64,000 nucleotides of DNA, taken from contig JARVKI010000136.1 in NCBI GenBank assembly GCA_036674765.1, positions 21,789-85,788 of the forward strand. Reading direction: 5' to 3'. Of the stretch, positions 12,860-23,934 are shown piece after piece. The notes beneath the pieces were generated by a model. It ran no database searches. It had not been told where the DNA came from and saw nothing but the letters and a program-made list of their open reading frames with translations. The position numbers were made by a program, and so were the translations under genes. Positions within the stretch are counted from its first letter, which is position 1. Every line of letters starts with the position of its first letter. Origin of the DNA: Seiridium cupressi. Taxonomy: Eukaryota; Ascomycota; Sordariomycetes; Amphisphaeriales; Sporocadaceae.

Positions 12860-13514
12860 TCACAAATATCCACTTATATGTCGATGTCTTCGTTTGTAAT
12901 ACATTATAGTGACCACCAGGTTATTAAGAAAAGCGGCGCAAAAAACAAGCATAATGAGCGCCATCGTGACAAGTGGCGTGAGAAGGCAGAAAATGGCAAA
13001 GCCGTATGACGCAGCCTGGGAATTGGAGTTGCCCACAAGGTAGTCCGTTAACAGCCCAATATGCGTTACAGAAAGCATAGTTGCAGCGTATATAATAGCC
13101 GTGGCTAACCATGCAAAGTTGCATTGAAAGTAAGTTCTGTACTGTTGCCAGTGCACCATATAGCCACGTAAAAACGACCAATTTGAGACCGTGTATATCT
13201 TGTTTAAGCGGCTTAAGCGAAGCTCTCCATAGACGAATCGTGGGTCAATTTTCGAGTAGACGCGCACGGGATCGAATCGTTCCACAAATAGTTGCCATTC
13301 TGGCCAACTGATTTCTTTTGGTAGTAAATATTTGTCTTTGGCGATATAGAAGTCGCTCCCATGCTGGATGAGTGCGGTGTAGGAGAATACGAAGCCACGC
13401 GCACGCCTCCGCATACCCTGTCGTTTGCACAGCGGTGTCATGCTCCCTTTGAGATTCATCATGTGGGAGCAAGGGGCAACCTTCCTGTAAGCAAGAGAGG
13501 TAATCGTCCCAGAA
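12860..13514 (-). pseudogene. truncated DUF6601-like membrane protein
   Basis: The frame 12860-13462 encodes 200 residues. FVFSYTALIQHGSDFYIAKD is followed by YGELRLSRLNKIY and two hydrophobic spans (NFAWLATAIIYAATMLSV and YGFAIFCLLTPLVTMALI). From memory this layout matches a widespread fungal family that I believe is DUF6601, whose members are about 300 residues long. The usual N-terminal part is missing. A family-like FWDDYLSC segment lies just upstream at about 13490-13514 but in a different frame. The gene is therefore truncated and probably frameshifted. It sits antisense between the two copies of the unknown family and overlaps the beginning of copy 2. Confidence 0.6.
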
Positions 13515-13516
13515 AC

Positions 13517-14171
13517 ATGAATCTAGGAGAGGTAAAAGAGCTTCTTAGAATGGCAGAACTGCCAGCAAGCGACCAGGAAGTCAAGGACTATCTCAAGGAG
13601 CGACCCCAGGATCCGCCCAGGGACTTCCGCATAAGTGCCGGCATTCTACAGGGACATGTAGCACTTATCTACCATACAAGATTTTGAACCCGAAGGCGAT
13701 GCGCATCCTATCGAGTTGTCACCGAACCCCGTCAAGAGAGATGGCTACCTCGAGTCGCACCCCAACCTTAAGCTTGTTCACCTGCGCCACAAACGAGATG
13801 CGGAGGGCAATAAAATAATGGATTTGATGGAGTTGGCTAGCCACGTTTTACATTCTGAAAGGACGGAATACTCTCGCTGCGTAAATTTACTTTATAATGG
13901 GACGACCGCACGAGTTTTGAAACGCATAGAGCTAAGATCTTGTCTACCCGGGCACAGGGTCGTCTTTCGAGACTGTGCTACATTTGCTCAGAACTTCGTC
14001 AGGGAATCTGTAGATTTCTTGCGAGAATCGGGAGAAATACCTGAAGGCGAATGCGAGATAATAAAGCAACGCTGCGTCCAACACATTCATGTTTTGGACG
14101 ACTCTTTAGGTGACTCCGAAGCAGGTTCAAGAGGGCAGGTATACGAGAGTGAAGAGGCAGGCTGGTCATAA
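13517..14171 (+). pseudogene. unknown-family protein, copy 2, frameshifted
   Basis: The ATG at 13517 opens a frame beginning MNLGEVKELLRMAELPASD that runs to 13687. Homology to copy 1 continues in another frame, with DFEPEGDAHPIEL near 13680 leading into SPNPVKRDGYLE, to the stop at 14169-14171. Between them no GT..AG pair of normal length rescues the frame, so a small indel near 13665-13690 is most likely. The C-terminal half carries ELRSCLPGHRVVFRDCATF, which aligns with the ALQSCPREHQYVINDCASF of copy 1. The two copies are clearly diverged rather than a recent duplication. The function is unknown; a papain-like fold is one possibility. Confidence 0.5.
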
Positions 14172-15371
14172 TAAAAACTTATATTATAGGTTTGCTCACA
14201 GTATTTCTACAACATACATATGTATAGTGGAGCCAACCAAATATCGGTAAAGAACCCACATGGGCTTGGCGAGGCAACGTCGAATTGCGGCTCAAGTAAT
14301 TCAAACTATACGAACTACCCAGGACGTTCCGGGGTGCTGTCAGATCAGCGGATAAATGATACTTTGATCATGACTCACGATTATATATCCAGCTAACCAA
14401 GATTTCAGCACATACGACCACAGGTTCTAGAAAACTCGGCATCCCGTCCGCTCTGCCCTAGATAAGCTGGAAACCGCTGGATTAGTAGTTGGGTCGGTGA
14501 CGACCAGCGAATCCCCGGTGTTGTATGTTTTGTTTTTTGTTTCTTTTTTGTAAACCAAACCATTGCCATTAGCTGATACCTCCAGTGCTAGCTCTAGGAA
14601 CCTCCCGTCGCTATCCCCATGAGCTAGTCATAGGAAATAGGACATTTCGACCCCAATAGGTATGTGCGTGTCTGGTGTGGGGAATGTCCCATTTTCTACA
14701 ACGAGCTCCCCCAACCCGCGCCAGGTGACATGAGACCTTGGCATACTATATCTCTGCATCAACTCTATTTGCATCGTTCACTGTGAATGTGATTGGGAGG
14801 GGGCATGAGTCCAAGATAACGGAACAAGTCTCTGCTTCGGCATGCTGCATAACACCTGTGACACCAGCCTCGAACTCCCGTGCTGGCTTCTTAGGTTGGC
14901 ATGGTAATACTGAGAGTATGTTCGTTTAAAGACCATCATCAAAGTGTACCGAGCTCTCGACCGAATGTAGGCGACTTTGATGGGAATGCAACGCAGTCTA
15001 TTTAACGAAGGTAACTTCTAGCTATGATATCTATGTCTAATGTGCTGATTCTGATGATTCTTACGAGCGGGAGGTGGTGGGAAGATGCTCTATACATCCT
15101 TGTCGATATGGAAGATTGCCCATAGGACAAACTCGCAGGTGAATCCATGAACTATAGTTCCTCAATGGACTCGAGCCTATACCGTCGAGGCAGAGACGCG
15201 ATAGGTGACCACCAAGTTTTGTCCTTTTTTTTTTTTTTTTTTTTTTTGTTCCCTCCCGTTTACTGCATCCGGTTACTGCATCGAATAGGAAAGAAACAAA
15301 ACACTTTCCGGCCTCAAACGCTTCGAAACGCCTCCCGAAAAAGATTTTTGTACATCCATATTAAGGTGTGC
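14172..15371. other. intergenic, no gene seen
   Basis: Normal base composition with only short, unconvincing frames. A T23 run at 15225-15247 lies 125 nt beyond the stop codon of the Argonaute gene, and reads as A23 on that gene's strand. Nothing else is recognisable. Confidence 0.6.
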
Positions 15372-18234
15372 TCAGATGTAGAACATGGTATTTTTGAGTC
15401 TGTCGTGGACTTGAACGTCATCTGATCGCGGAGTGCGCATATTCTGTCCGGCCGTGCTGCCAGCTGCCGAAGCAGTGGGTGTTGAGTCGTAAAAATCGCT
15501 CAGGTAGCACCGAGCTCGCTCGCAAGCGATATCTGCGTAATATGCGGGAGTACAGATGCTTACCCCCGGAGTCGCTCGGCCGAAGACATAGCAGAGACCA
15601 TGGGTCAGTTCCTCCATCATGTCTGCCACATTGTTATAACCAGGAGGAAGGCCTCCACGTCGACGAACCTCTGCTCGGAAGATCTCGTCAAGTACCACGA
15701 AATAGTGAGCCGGCCGCGCAGTTCCCTGAATTGCAATGTGTGGCTGTAGAAAGAAATCCCAAGCTCGGGCCTCGGTCACGCCGCGGTCGACAACAGTCCC
15801 AGGCTTCGGGTTCCCATTTCTGTCACCATCCTCGGGCCGTATCGGGTAAAATCTCGTATGATGACGCTTGCCCACGATTATGATCGTAAATCGTGGCAAC
15901 CCTTTCGCTGTTTCCTCGGCCGGGTAATGCTCTCGGCAAGCTTCGCGTAGATAGGGCAGCTCCTGCTCTACAACGAGTCGATACTGGCCCTCCGAGACAC
16001 CATCTCGATACACGAGGATATTCTCCGGTCTGGCGGTATTGTTGCTTCGCCATAGGTCTAATCGGGATTTCAACATGGCCTTGAGATCGGTGACCATCTC
16101 CTGACGTGCAGTATCTTGAATCGACAGGGTTGCCGGCCACTGCCCGAGACAAGCATCAATGTTGGCCACCATGGCAGCCACACTTGGCGCGGTCGCACGA
16201 GAACCCGCCGAAGGGTGGGTGACGTCTAATCCAACAATCATAGTTTTCCCCTCGCTGATCAGGGGCAGACTGGCCGGACGGACTGCTTGATTAGTACCTA
16301 CGAACCATGTTAGTTTTTATTGCACAACGGTCTGGCGAGTGGAACTTACCTCTAAGCTTCAGGTTCACCTTTAGTGCGACATTCTTGTAATATTGGTCCC
16401 CTTTGGTTGCCAACTTCCTACCTACCATACAAACTGTGGCGATGCCGTGGCGTTGGTCGCCACATCTCTTGATTCGGTTGTAGGCTGGACTGTTGTCTGA
16501 TGATAAAACAACGAATAGTAGATCCAACTGTGCGGCGGCCTTGTGGAATACCTCATCCAGTGCGACATCGTTATCTGCATCGAGGCGAATAATCCTGGGT
16601 GGTTTGTACATTGAAACCTCCATGCCCGTGGCAGCCATCGCTTTGTAGAATCGATTGAATACTGGCCCGAAATATGCGATGTCTTCGGCTACGACGTGGC
16701 ACAGGGTTGACAGGATGACCCAAGACCACTGTGTAAGCTTTCGAGGGTTTCGAAACTTCTTGCCTTGCATGTTCCAGGTGGAGTCTCGGATATTTGCGCT
16801 ATCGGACGCATAGAGGACTGTGGGCTGTGGAAGTACTCGACTGCTAACGGCAAGCATGTTGGGGTTGACTTGAAGACCATACTCTGCCATAGCTGGGTTG
16901 TTAGGTGTGAGCCCCACTGTACTGAGCCCTGCGTTCATAATAGATGCTTGGTTCGTAGCCGGACGTCGAACAGCTTCCTTGATCATGTGTTGGGTTTGCT
17001 GTGGATTAAGCGGTTGCCTCGCAGGCTGTCCAGGAAGCACCTTGCAAAGTTCCGCTGGTAGGTAGGTGGGGCGTTCCCGAGTTCCTACATTGACCACTGG
17101 CATGTTGGGCTTGTTCATTCTTATGCCATACTTGGTCTGGAAGAATTCGGCAATGGTTATGTAACGACCAGAGCCTTCTTCGAGCCAGAATTTGACACTA
17201 TTTGCACCGGCTCCAAACCCGGGGACCTTAGGGGGATGCATCGTACCGTTTCTGTTGACTCTACCATCATCGGTGCCAGCGAGACCGGAGATAGTCTTTG
17301 TTCTGGTTACGGTACGTGAATTTACCACCATGTGGGATGTCGTTATCCTCAGACGCTTCAAAAATAGCTGCAGTTTTCGTAGCGCTTCAGACTTTGAGAG
17401 GCGCCGATTCTGGGAATGATATACGTCAATCAGCTTATCTAACATCCCATCATGGTAAAATACACCGTGGTGAACGTTGACGTTGACAAGTAGCCTGCCT
17501 TGTGCAACCCGAATGCTGCTGAAAAACCCGCGTATGACTTTCAAGCCACCGGTGAGATCGCATGACTCAGCGTCACTTCCCAGAGAGAAGGTCTTGCTCC
17601 CTCCCACCTGGACAAGACGCTTGTAATTCCTCCTGGCATAATCTTTGAGGAAGACGTTAAAGGCTTGCACAATAGGCCGGCTATCATAGCCGAACGCGAC
17701 ATCAGAAGGATTAGTGGACGTCATGTAGGCAATAAGATCTGCCACTGCTGATGAACCCGTGTATTGTAGATCGACCCTGTAAGTTCGCGAATTGGAGCCT
17801 GAGGTTCCAGCCTCTACTTCTTCTTGTTCGTCGCGGTATACCACCTCGAATCTCAAGGAATCATTCTCCGATCGTTTACGAGAAATAAGAGTCTTTCGGA
17901 AGTCCGTATAAATGCGCACGCGTTGTGCAGCCAGATGTTGTTCGAGTAGAAGTCTTACGATCTGCTCTCTCTTCCTTCCAGCGACTTCAGTGTTACTACC
18001 CTGGGGATGACCCGTTCGAGTAATGCGGATCGCATATTTATAGAGGACTAGCTGTTGCGGGGCTCGGACTTCGAAGTAATTGGCGAGAAGTGTGATTGGC
18101 GATCCTCGAGTACCGTGTCCAGGCCGATATGGAAAGCCGTCGTCGACGCGGAGTGCTCCAAGCTCAGTACCGCTCAGAGCACGCACCAACTGGTCCTCGC
18201 TGCGTGTGACAGTGGGGTTGGGAGTGGCAGCCAT
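15372..18234 (-). CDS. Argonaute (QDE-2 type)
   Basis: RNA-guided slicer of quelling and RNAi: it binds small RNAs and cleaves matching transcripts. Two exons, 18234-16350 and 16297-15372, are separated by a 52-nt intron with GTAAGT, CTAAC and TAG signals, and give 936 residues. The N-terminal part starts FPYRPGHGTRGSPITLLANY. A PAZ and linker region follows, then MID (up to about 628), and PIWI begins after ISEGKTMIVGLDVTHP. The catalytic tetrad is visible as Asp653 (DVTHP), Glu695 (RQEMVTDL), Asp727 (YRDGVSEGQ) and Asp884 (PAYYADIACERAR). The fourth position is Asp instead of the His of animal AGO2, a replacement accepted in slicing Argonautes. The end NTMFYI is the usual family terminus, so the gene looks full-length and active. 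No upstream exon was found. Confidence 0.95.
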
Positions 18235-20498
18235 GTTGGGCGGTGTGCTGACTTGTTACTTGGAAGTTGTGGTCTCTCGAATGACGCTACTGATATTCTG
18301 GTTCACTGGGCTTGTTAGCATGAATATAAAATGAGATCAGGTGTCTTGATGTGGTGGTGAGTGGGTAGTGGGGGCACATTAGTTATGTCATTGGCATCCC
18401 AGCAAAGAATTGTGCTGATTTGATGACGAGCGCAATGAAATCACGGAATATACATACACACCGAAGAAAAAGCGTAAGGCTTATTCCTAGGTAGCTAGTC
18501 TGATTTGGACTGTGGTCCAACGGTAAGAGTATGACTTCTGCTAGTTAGTAAAAACTCGGCGTAGAAAAAGAGAGATATGGCCGGACGACGTTATTGGAAG
18601 CAGAAAACATAGAGGAATGGAAATGTTGCCAGGGAGGTTGGTCAGAAAAGGAAGTGTATCATGCGCCCATATACTCTGTGGGTCTATAAAAGGAAGAGAG
18701 GTTGAGTTTTGAATACGTGCTTGGATGAATATATTTGTGAACTGGGAGGTGCGGTCGGGGTAATGAAGAAGAGAGGAAAAAAGATACATACATCTGGTCG
18801 GTCTGAAACTTCTGGGGGTCCCATGATGAGGGAGGGCAGGGGAGAAGGCGCGGTGGAAGAGTGATGAATTGCAGTGGGCTGTGGGGATCGCAAATGGGAT
18901 TAACTGACCTGTGATACCTTTGAGAGATAATTCCCACGCACGATTCTTTGATGGAACTCCGATGGAGATAGGTACTTGTATACGTATGCGTCGAGGCTAA
19001 CGGTAGTGGTTGAGTTGAAGATCCTATTCGTTGTGGGGTTGAGGTTGTGAGCTGGAGTGAGCAGGCTGAATCTCTAGAATGCGATATAAGGCCTAAGACA
19101 CCAAGTGCCGAAGCAACGAGCAGGAAGTTGCGTACCTGTGCTGATAGAAAAGGTACAGGGTGGGGAGTGAGAGGGGAAATGTGGGCTCAAAGAGAATATG
19201 TGGAGGGGGATATCCCGAGTCTATCGTCAATTGCTGTAGTTGGAGGTCACTGATATGTTGAAGATATACTCTAGGCCCGTACCGAGAGGTGTTATTGATT
19301 CCAGAGGACTGCAGTGGGAGGTGTGTTGTTGTGAATTTGGGAAGGTGGCCGCTGATTCTCTCCGGATCGCGAGGAGTGTTGTGACCGATAGAGTTTCAAT
19401 CACCCCGAAGAGCATGTGCGTGATGCCTTGAACTCTGGATGGAACCGTGGACAAGCGAAGCGTAGTTTTACGTCAATGAACACAGGGAACTGTTGCAGGG
19501 CAGTCAGAATCAAGTATTGCAGAGTTGACGTAGGATATATGGCATGAATGAGCGTTGACTTTGGTGAAGTGAGAATGATATCGAGTAGTGAGACGAGTCA
19601 GAAAGCAGGGACTAATACGACCAGTGCTCGGGGACCAGAGGGGAGTGTGACTCTTCGTCGGTAAGGTAGATCTGGTAGGTGGAGGTACGAGTGCGGCAGA
19701 ATGCGATATTGGAAGGGGCCACGACCTCGAGAGGATCGCGGAGGAAGGCACTCGGGCTCACACAAGAGGCAAGAGTCGCAGTGAGAACACAAGGTCTACA
19801 GAAGTTTAATCCAGTGATACTTATAGCTATACTGGTGTTCTGACCCATGCTCCGAGTTTTCTCAGGAAGCTCAATTTTATGCGACAACCACAGTTTGCCT
19901 ACCTCTCAGGGGGATGTTGTGAGGGAGCACTAGATGACAAACCAATACATGATTTGAATTGCTCGGGTTTGGCCTTCTTGCTTCAACATGCACAGAATGG
20001 CGATTGCCTCGGCTGGGAAACACCACGCAAATATGCATGAGTCATTTGAGTGTGAAGTAAATACATCTCTGGCTGTTTTGCAGTCGCCCCAAACAGCGGA
20101 TGGAACAAACCATGGTCAAGCCGTCGGGACATGTACCTAGTTTGGGGTGGAGTTATCGAGTTCACAATAGCATAGCTAGCATTAGCATTAAAGCTACTAG
20201 GCTCCAGAATAATGTGTAGAGTGATTTCCTTCATTACATACTATATATAAGTGCCAGACGGCCCGAAGACAGAGTCGAGACCTAGGCAAGCCCGCTCATC
20301 CAGACGCGAGCACAACCCAACCGCTACATTCATGAAAGTCGTTATTCATACCAAGCCGAGCAAACATGTCGACCCGTATCCTGTGGCATAATACACATGC
20401 TAATTCATGACACATATGTCCGCCAACGCCCATTTGAAACCAAGATTCCATTCCATACACAACATCTTCGATATAGTTGAGAAACTGCCGACCCCACC
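18235..20498. other. intergenic, Argonaute upstream region
   Basis: About 2.3 kb lies between the Argonaute start and the end of the MARVEL-like gene. It contains only short frames with low-complexity translations and no family resemblance. A sequence at about 18515-18540 looks like a tRNA D-arm but has no matching acceptor or T-arm. Any Argonaute promoter or 5' UTR would lie just above 18234. Confidence 0.5.
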
Positions 20499-21202
20499 TC
20501 ATACATAGACGCGGCGATGCGAGTGGTGGGAGCTTCGCCGACTGTGCGGGCTGCGGCTGGAACGGTGACCGTGGCGGTGGTAGTGAGTCTCGCGATAGTA
20601 AGTCTTGCGGTCGGCGCTGCTGGTGCGGTCTCCGTGGAACCAAGCCAGGATGGCAGTGAAGAAGAAGAAGACACAGTTCATGATGCCGAACGCGAAGCAG
20701 GCCTTGAGCATGGCGCAAGTCTTGTTGATGGTGGTGTCAATGCCGTAGTTCGAGTGAGCCGACCCGAAGGGGCCGAAGGACACATCAAAACCGCTGCCCG
20801 TGGTGATGTTCACACAATCGGCACTGGCAATGCCGCGCAAGAACCAGACGGCGGCAATGAAGGCGCCGACAAAACCGAGGTCAATGATGGACACGAACAG
20901 GGCATTCGTTGATGATCGATGGTAGCTGAACAAGGTGAAAATAGCCCATGCAAGACCAAGCACCGAGACGATGAAGAGGACGAGGATGCTGTTTGGGGTC
21001 AGGGCGTTGATCTCGACATAGCCGTGGACGAACCAGGCAAGCATGCCCATGGTCGGAATCTGGGATTGATGTTAGCGACACTGTTACAAATGGACACTGG
21101 CAGGCTTGCGACTGAAGATCTGTAGTCCTCGAGCGCGGAATCGCTTACCAGTGTGAGGATCTGCATGAAGCGCCAAAAGGCGAAGAACACAGCGAACAAC
21201 AT
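20499..21202 (-). CDS. MARVEL-like four-pass membrane protein
   Basis: Two exons, 21202-21149 and 21059-20499, are joined across an 89-nt intron (GTAAGC..CCAG) to give 204 residues. The spliced junction reads RFMQILTLIPTMGMLAWFVH, which restores a continuous first membrane segment and the pattern typical of fungal MARVEL-like proteins. Further segments follow as ILVLFIVSVLGLAWAIFTLF, FVSIIDLGFVGAFIAAVWFL and a last one around CFAFGIMNCVFFFFTAILAW. A potential disulfide and two N-glycosylation sequons (NIT, NKT) lie in the loop before the last segment. The cytoplasmic tail is rich in His, Arg and Ser. Fungal relatives are linked to eisosomes or membrane organisation, but the exact role here is not known. 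Confidence 0.85.
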
Positions 21203-23199
21203 TGTGAGGTGCTTGCGCGAAGATGGCCGCGAGTACGATATAGAGCTTCCGAGTGTACCTTGCAGAAGGCTTCGTCGGCAGAGGGAGGGGAAGTGAGACT
21301 GAGGTTGGAGCTGACAGCAGGCAGTGGGCGTGAGATTGGTATTATATGGGTGTGGTGTTGGATTGCTACCAACCTATCCTATGACTGTCTTAAACTGTGC
21401 TTGGACAGCGCAGAACTAGGAGAAGCAACCGAAGCAGATTGGCCTGCAGGGATGATGCCCGGTTTTCAGGGTCAGAATGAGGCGGCGTCCAAGAACTCTG
21501 ATCCGAGTCTGGATCTGGCGGCAGTGCGCAAGGGCAGACGACCACGGTTGATAAACAACAAATCTCGTTGCGACAGCAGGGCAACCTAGTTTCTGCGGGA
21601 TGACGTCGGCGAGAGGTAGTGGGAACTTCCTGATTGCGACGTGGGCGGATTGGTGGGAGTCTGGGGGTCCTCAGATGGGCTGGGACGTGAGCGACCGGGA
21701 TGGGCTCTGGTGCTGACTGGACTGTTGCGACAATGGAATCTCGGGACGACGGGATGGACTGCGGTTGCGATGGATCTCAATGTCGCGGCGTGGAGCTGCC
21801 CAGGGATCCTCGTGTCCAAGATCAGGAACAGGAGATGATGGGACGACTAGGTTTGGCAAAGAGTCGGAAGAAGTTGCATCTGGCCCCAACCGCCGTGGGA
21901 GCGGACGGTGATGCCATTTTTCTACTTGAACGCTCAGGACGTCGTGTGTGTAAATGGCGGGGGTTGGGCTGGGCCGGGCTGCGAAATAAGCCGCCAGGTA
22001 TCGCCAAAAGGTGCCCAGGTGCAAGCGTGGAGAGGACGCTGTTGGATGTTTCAACCCCAGTAATCTGAGTGGCTGGTTGAAAATTCGGGCTCTCATTTAC
22101 AGGGGTCTAGCACTACTACTGTAGTTCTTGGTGGCTTCAATGTGTGGACAGGAAGGCCAGTGCGTCATCCGCGCTCCTCATCGTAAATGGGATGTGCCGT
22201 GTCCTTGCACTGGACCTTGATATTGGCCTGCATTAGTTAGTACGGAGCTGGTAGATATTTGTGCTTGGCGAATACGGTATGAATGCCTTCGTAACAACAT
22301 GAACCTTTTGGATGCTGACCAGATAGCCACGTTCCATGCATGCATCCTTTAAACGGCCCTAGCCAAAATCTTATGGAGCCATTTGCCGTTGCCGTGTGTC
22401 GCGCAAAGCTCCAGGGCGGCTTAACTGCCGTAGTAGCGCCTGTTTCTCACCTTGGCTAATGTACTCTCCTCCCGCTGTCGCACAACCTTAAAAGGCCACA
22501 ACCCATTATCGTCAATCGATAGATGTGCCCATCTATGCCCCCAACCGCCAGACCCCGTCATACCACGGAAATAAGCAGACTCGTCTCGTGTTCCGTCCTC
22601 TGCAACGTGGTAAAAAGCCTCCATAACCTTCTCTCAACTTCAATTTGGCCTCAAACCGGGGACATCCTGTCGTTGCACAAGACTAGGTGATGTTTACTTT
22701 ACTGTTTGTCTTGACACCCTCTACTAGATCCTGCCACTAAATGCGATATATAGGATGGCGTTAGGGTGAACTCATCTCAATCCTATATTCGCCCTCCGCC
22801 TTTCATCAAATTGGATATAACAGATCCCGTACCTGTTGTAATACTGCCTCCCGATGTTTTTACATTCATTCATGAAGTCTTTCCGTGCTGCTTCGGCAAC
22901 GATATCCCAGAAGGCCATGATTGGTTAGTGCATTTCCAGGTACAGTATACGAACAGAGGCACATATTCACGTCGATTGCCAAGTAGCAATTGTTAAGTAG
23001 AGTCGAAATGCTTCGTTGATATTAATGTAAAAACTAATATGCATTGCTTAGAACGCCGTCTGAGCATACCAGCTCTTAAAGAGCCGATTGCCGTCGTGTA
23101 AGGCCCACATGCTTCATTTTTGCAAGACCTTAACTCCGAAACGACCATGCTTTAAACCTGCCCATGCCCGTAACCGAACGCCTTTTAACCCATAATCAT
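21203..23199. other. intergenic, no firm gene
   Basis: The region upstream of the MARVEL-like gene holds several overlapping Pro/Ser/Arg-rich frames at 21590-22100 that look like by-products of GC-rich promoter sequence. A 67-residue minus-strand frame at 22421-22624 is open and reads normally, but I recognise nothing in it and it has no supporting context. Confidence 0.45.
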
Positions 23200-23934
23200 T
23201 TACTCGTAAAATTTCTCATTCCAATCGTACTGTAACATCTCTGTCGATGTGGGCCACCATGACATTAACGGGCCGTCAATGTCATGAGTCTGGTGCGCCA
23301 CCGGCACGCTTGTCTGCCTGCTCTTCTCAACCCAGTCATACTCCATGTTCTCGACTGGGAGTGGCCACCACGACATGAGTGGGCCTTCGACTGAGACGAG
23401 GTGATGCTCCGGCTCGACGATCTGAACGTGCTTAGTCGTCTCGTTCTGGATGGTCCTCTGCTGCTCCAATGAGGAGGCTGGGGCGCTTCGTTTCAAGGCA
23501 GGTCGAAGAGGGGCCACGGGGACAACTTCCTCTTCTTCTTCATCCTGCTGCCTTCCAAGGAAGACGGGGAACTCGAAGTCATCGTCGGAGATGGACATGG
23601 TGCCTCCACGACGGCGGGATGGGGACGGGGGAATCTCGAGGTCGCCCTCATCCTCGCAATCGCTGAGGACGGCGCTCTCGTCATCCGACGTGTTGCATGA
23701 GCTGTCAATGACCAAGGGGCTCTCTAGGGGAGTCTCCGGCTCGCCACGGTCGACCTTGTTGATGACGATATGGCTGCCATGATCGGCTGCCTCGAGGAAG
23801 AGGAGGTGTGAGAGGTCGTCTTCATTGTAGATGGCAACTGGGGGTGTGGTGGCGGTCTTGTCCGAGGAGTAATCCTCGAACTGATTTGTGCGTGTGCTCT
23901 GGTTGAACTTGAACATGTGAGATGATGAACACAA
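23200..23934 (-). CDS. acidic protein with duplicated GPLMSWWP motif
   Basis: A single exon encodes 244 residues, with Met7 as an alternative start. The middle is strongly acidic (DDESAVLSDCEDEGDLE, DEEEEE) and rich in Ser and Pro, so it is probably disordered. The C-terminus carries two copies of one motif, about residues 184-204 and 221-241. Each reads GPLMSWWP, then several variable residues, then YDW and a basic or acidic pair. No signal peptide or membrane segment is present. The low-complexity centre with a strict C-terminal repeat suggests a binding scaffold or regulatory protein, but I recognise no family. The frame is long, has no competing gene on the other strand, and shows protein-like constraint in the repeat, so I consider it real. 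Confidence 0.75.
   Translation of the reverse strand: MCSSSHMFKFNQSTRTNQFEDYSSDKTATTPPVAIYNEDDLSHLLFLEAADHGSHIVINKVDRGEPETPLESPLVIDSSCNTSDDESAVLSDCEDEGDLEIPPSPSRRRGGTMSISDDDFEFPVFLGRQQDEEEEEVVPVAPLRPALKRSAPASSLEQQRTIQNETTKHVQIVEPEHHLVSVEGPLMSWWPLPVENMEYDWVEKSRQTSVPVAHQTHDIDGPLMSWWPTSTEMLQYDWNEKFYE

Noticed and set aside
18510..18545. tRNA-like D-arm sequence (GTGGTCCAACGGTAAGAG)
   Set aside because: No matching acceptor stem, anticodon stem or T-arm follows within tRNA distance.
20517..20912. Plus-strand frame of 131 residues
   Set aside because: It is the antisense shadow of the MARVEL-like gene, which has clear membrane segments and a valid intron.
21590..22096. Minus-strand Pro/Ser/Arg-rich frames of up to 141 residues
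   Set aside because: Low-complexity translations in several overlapping frames, no domain and no splice support; they look like chance frames in GC-rich upstream DNA.
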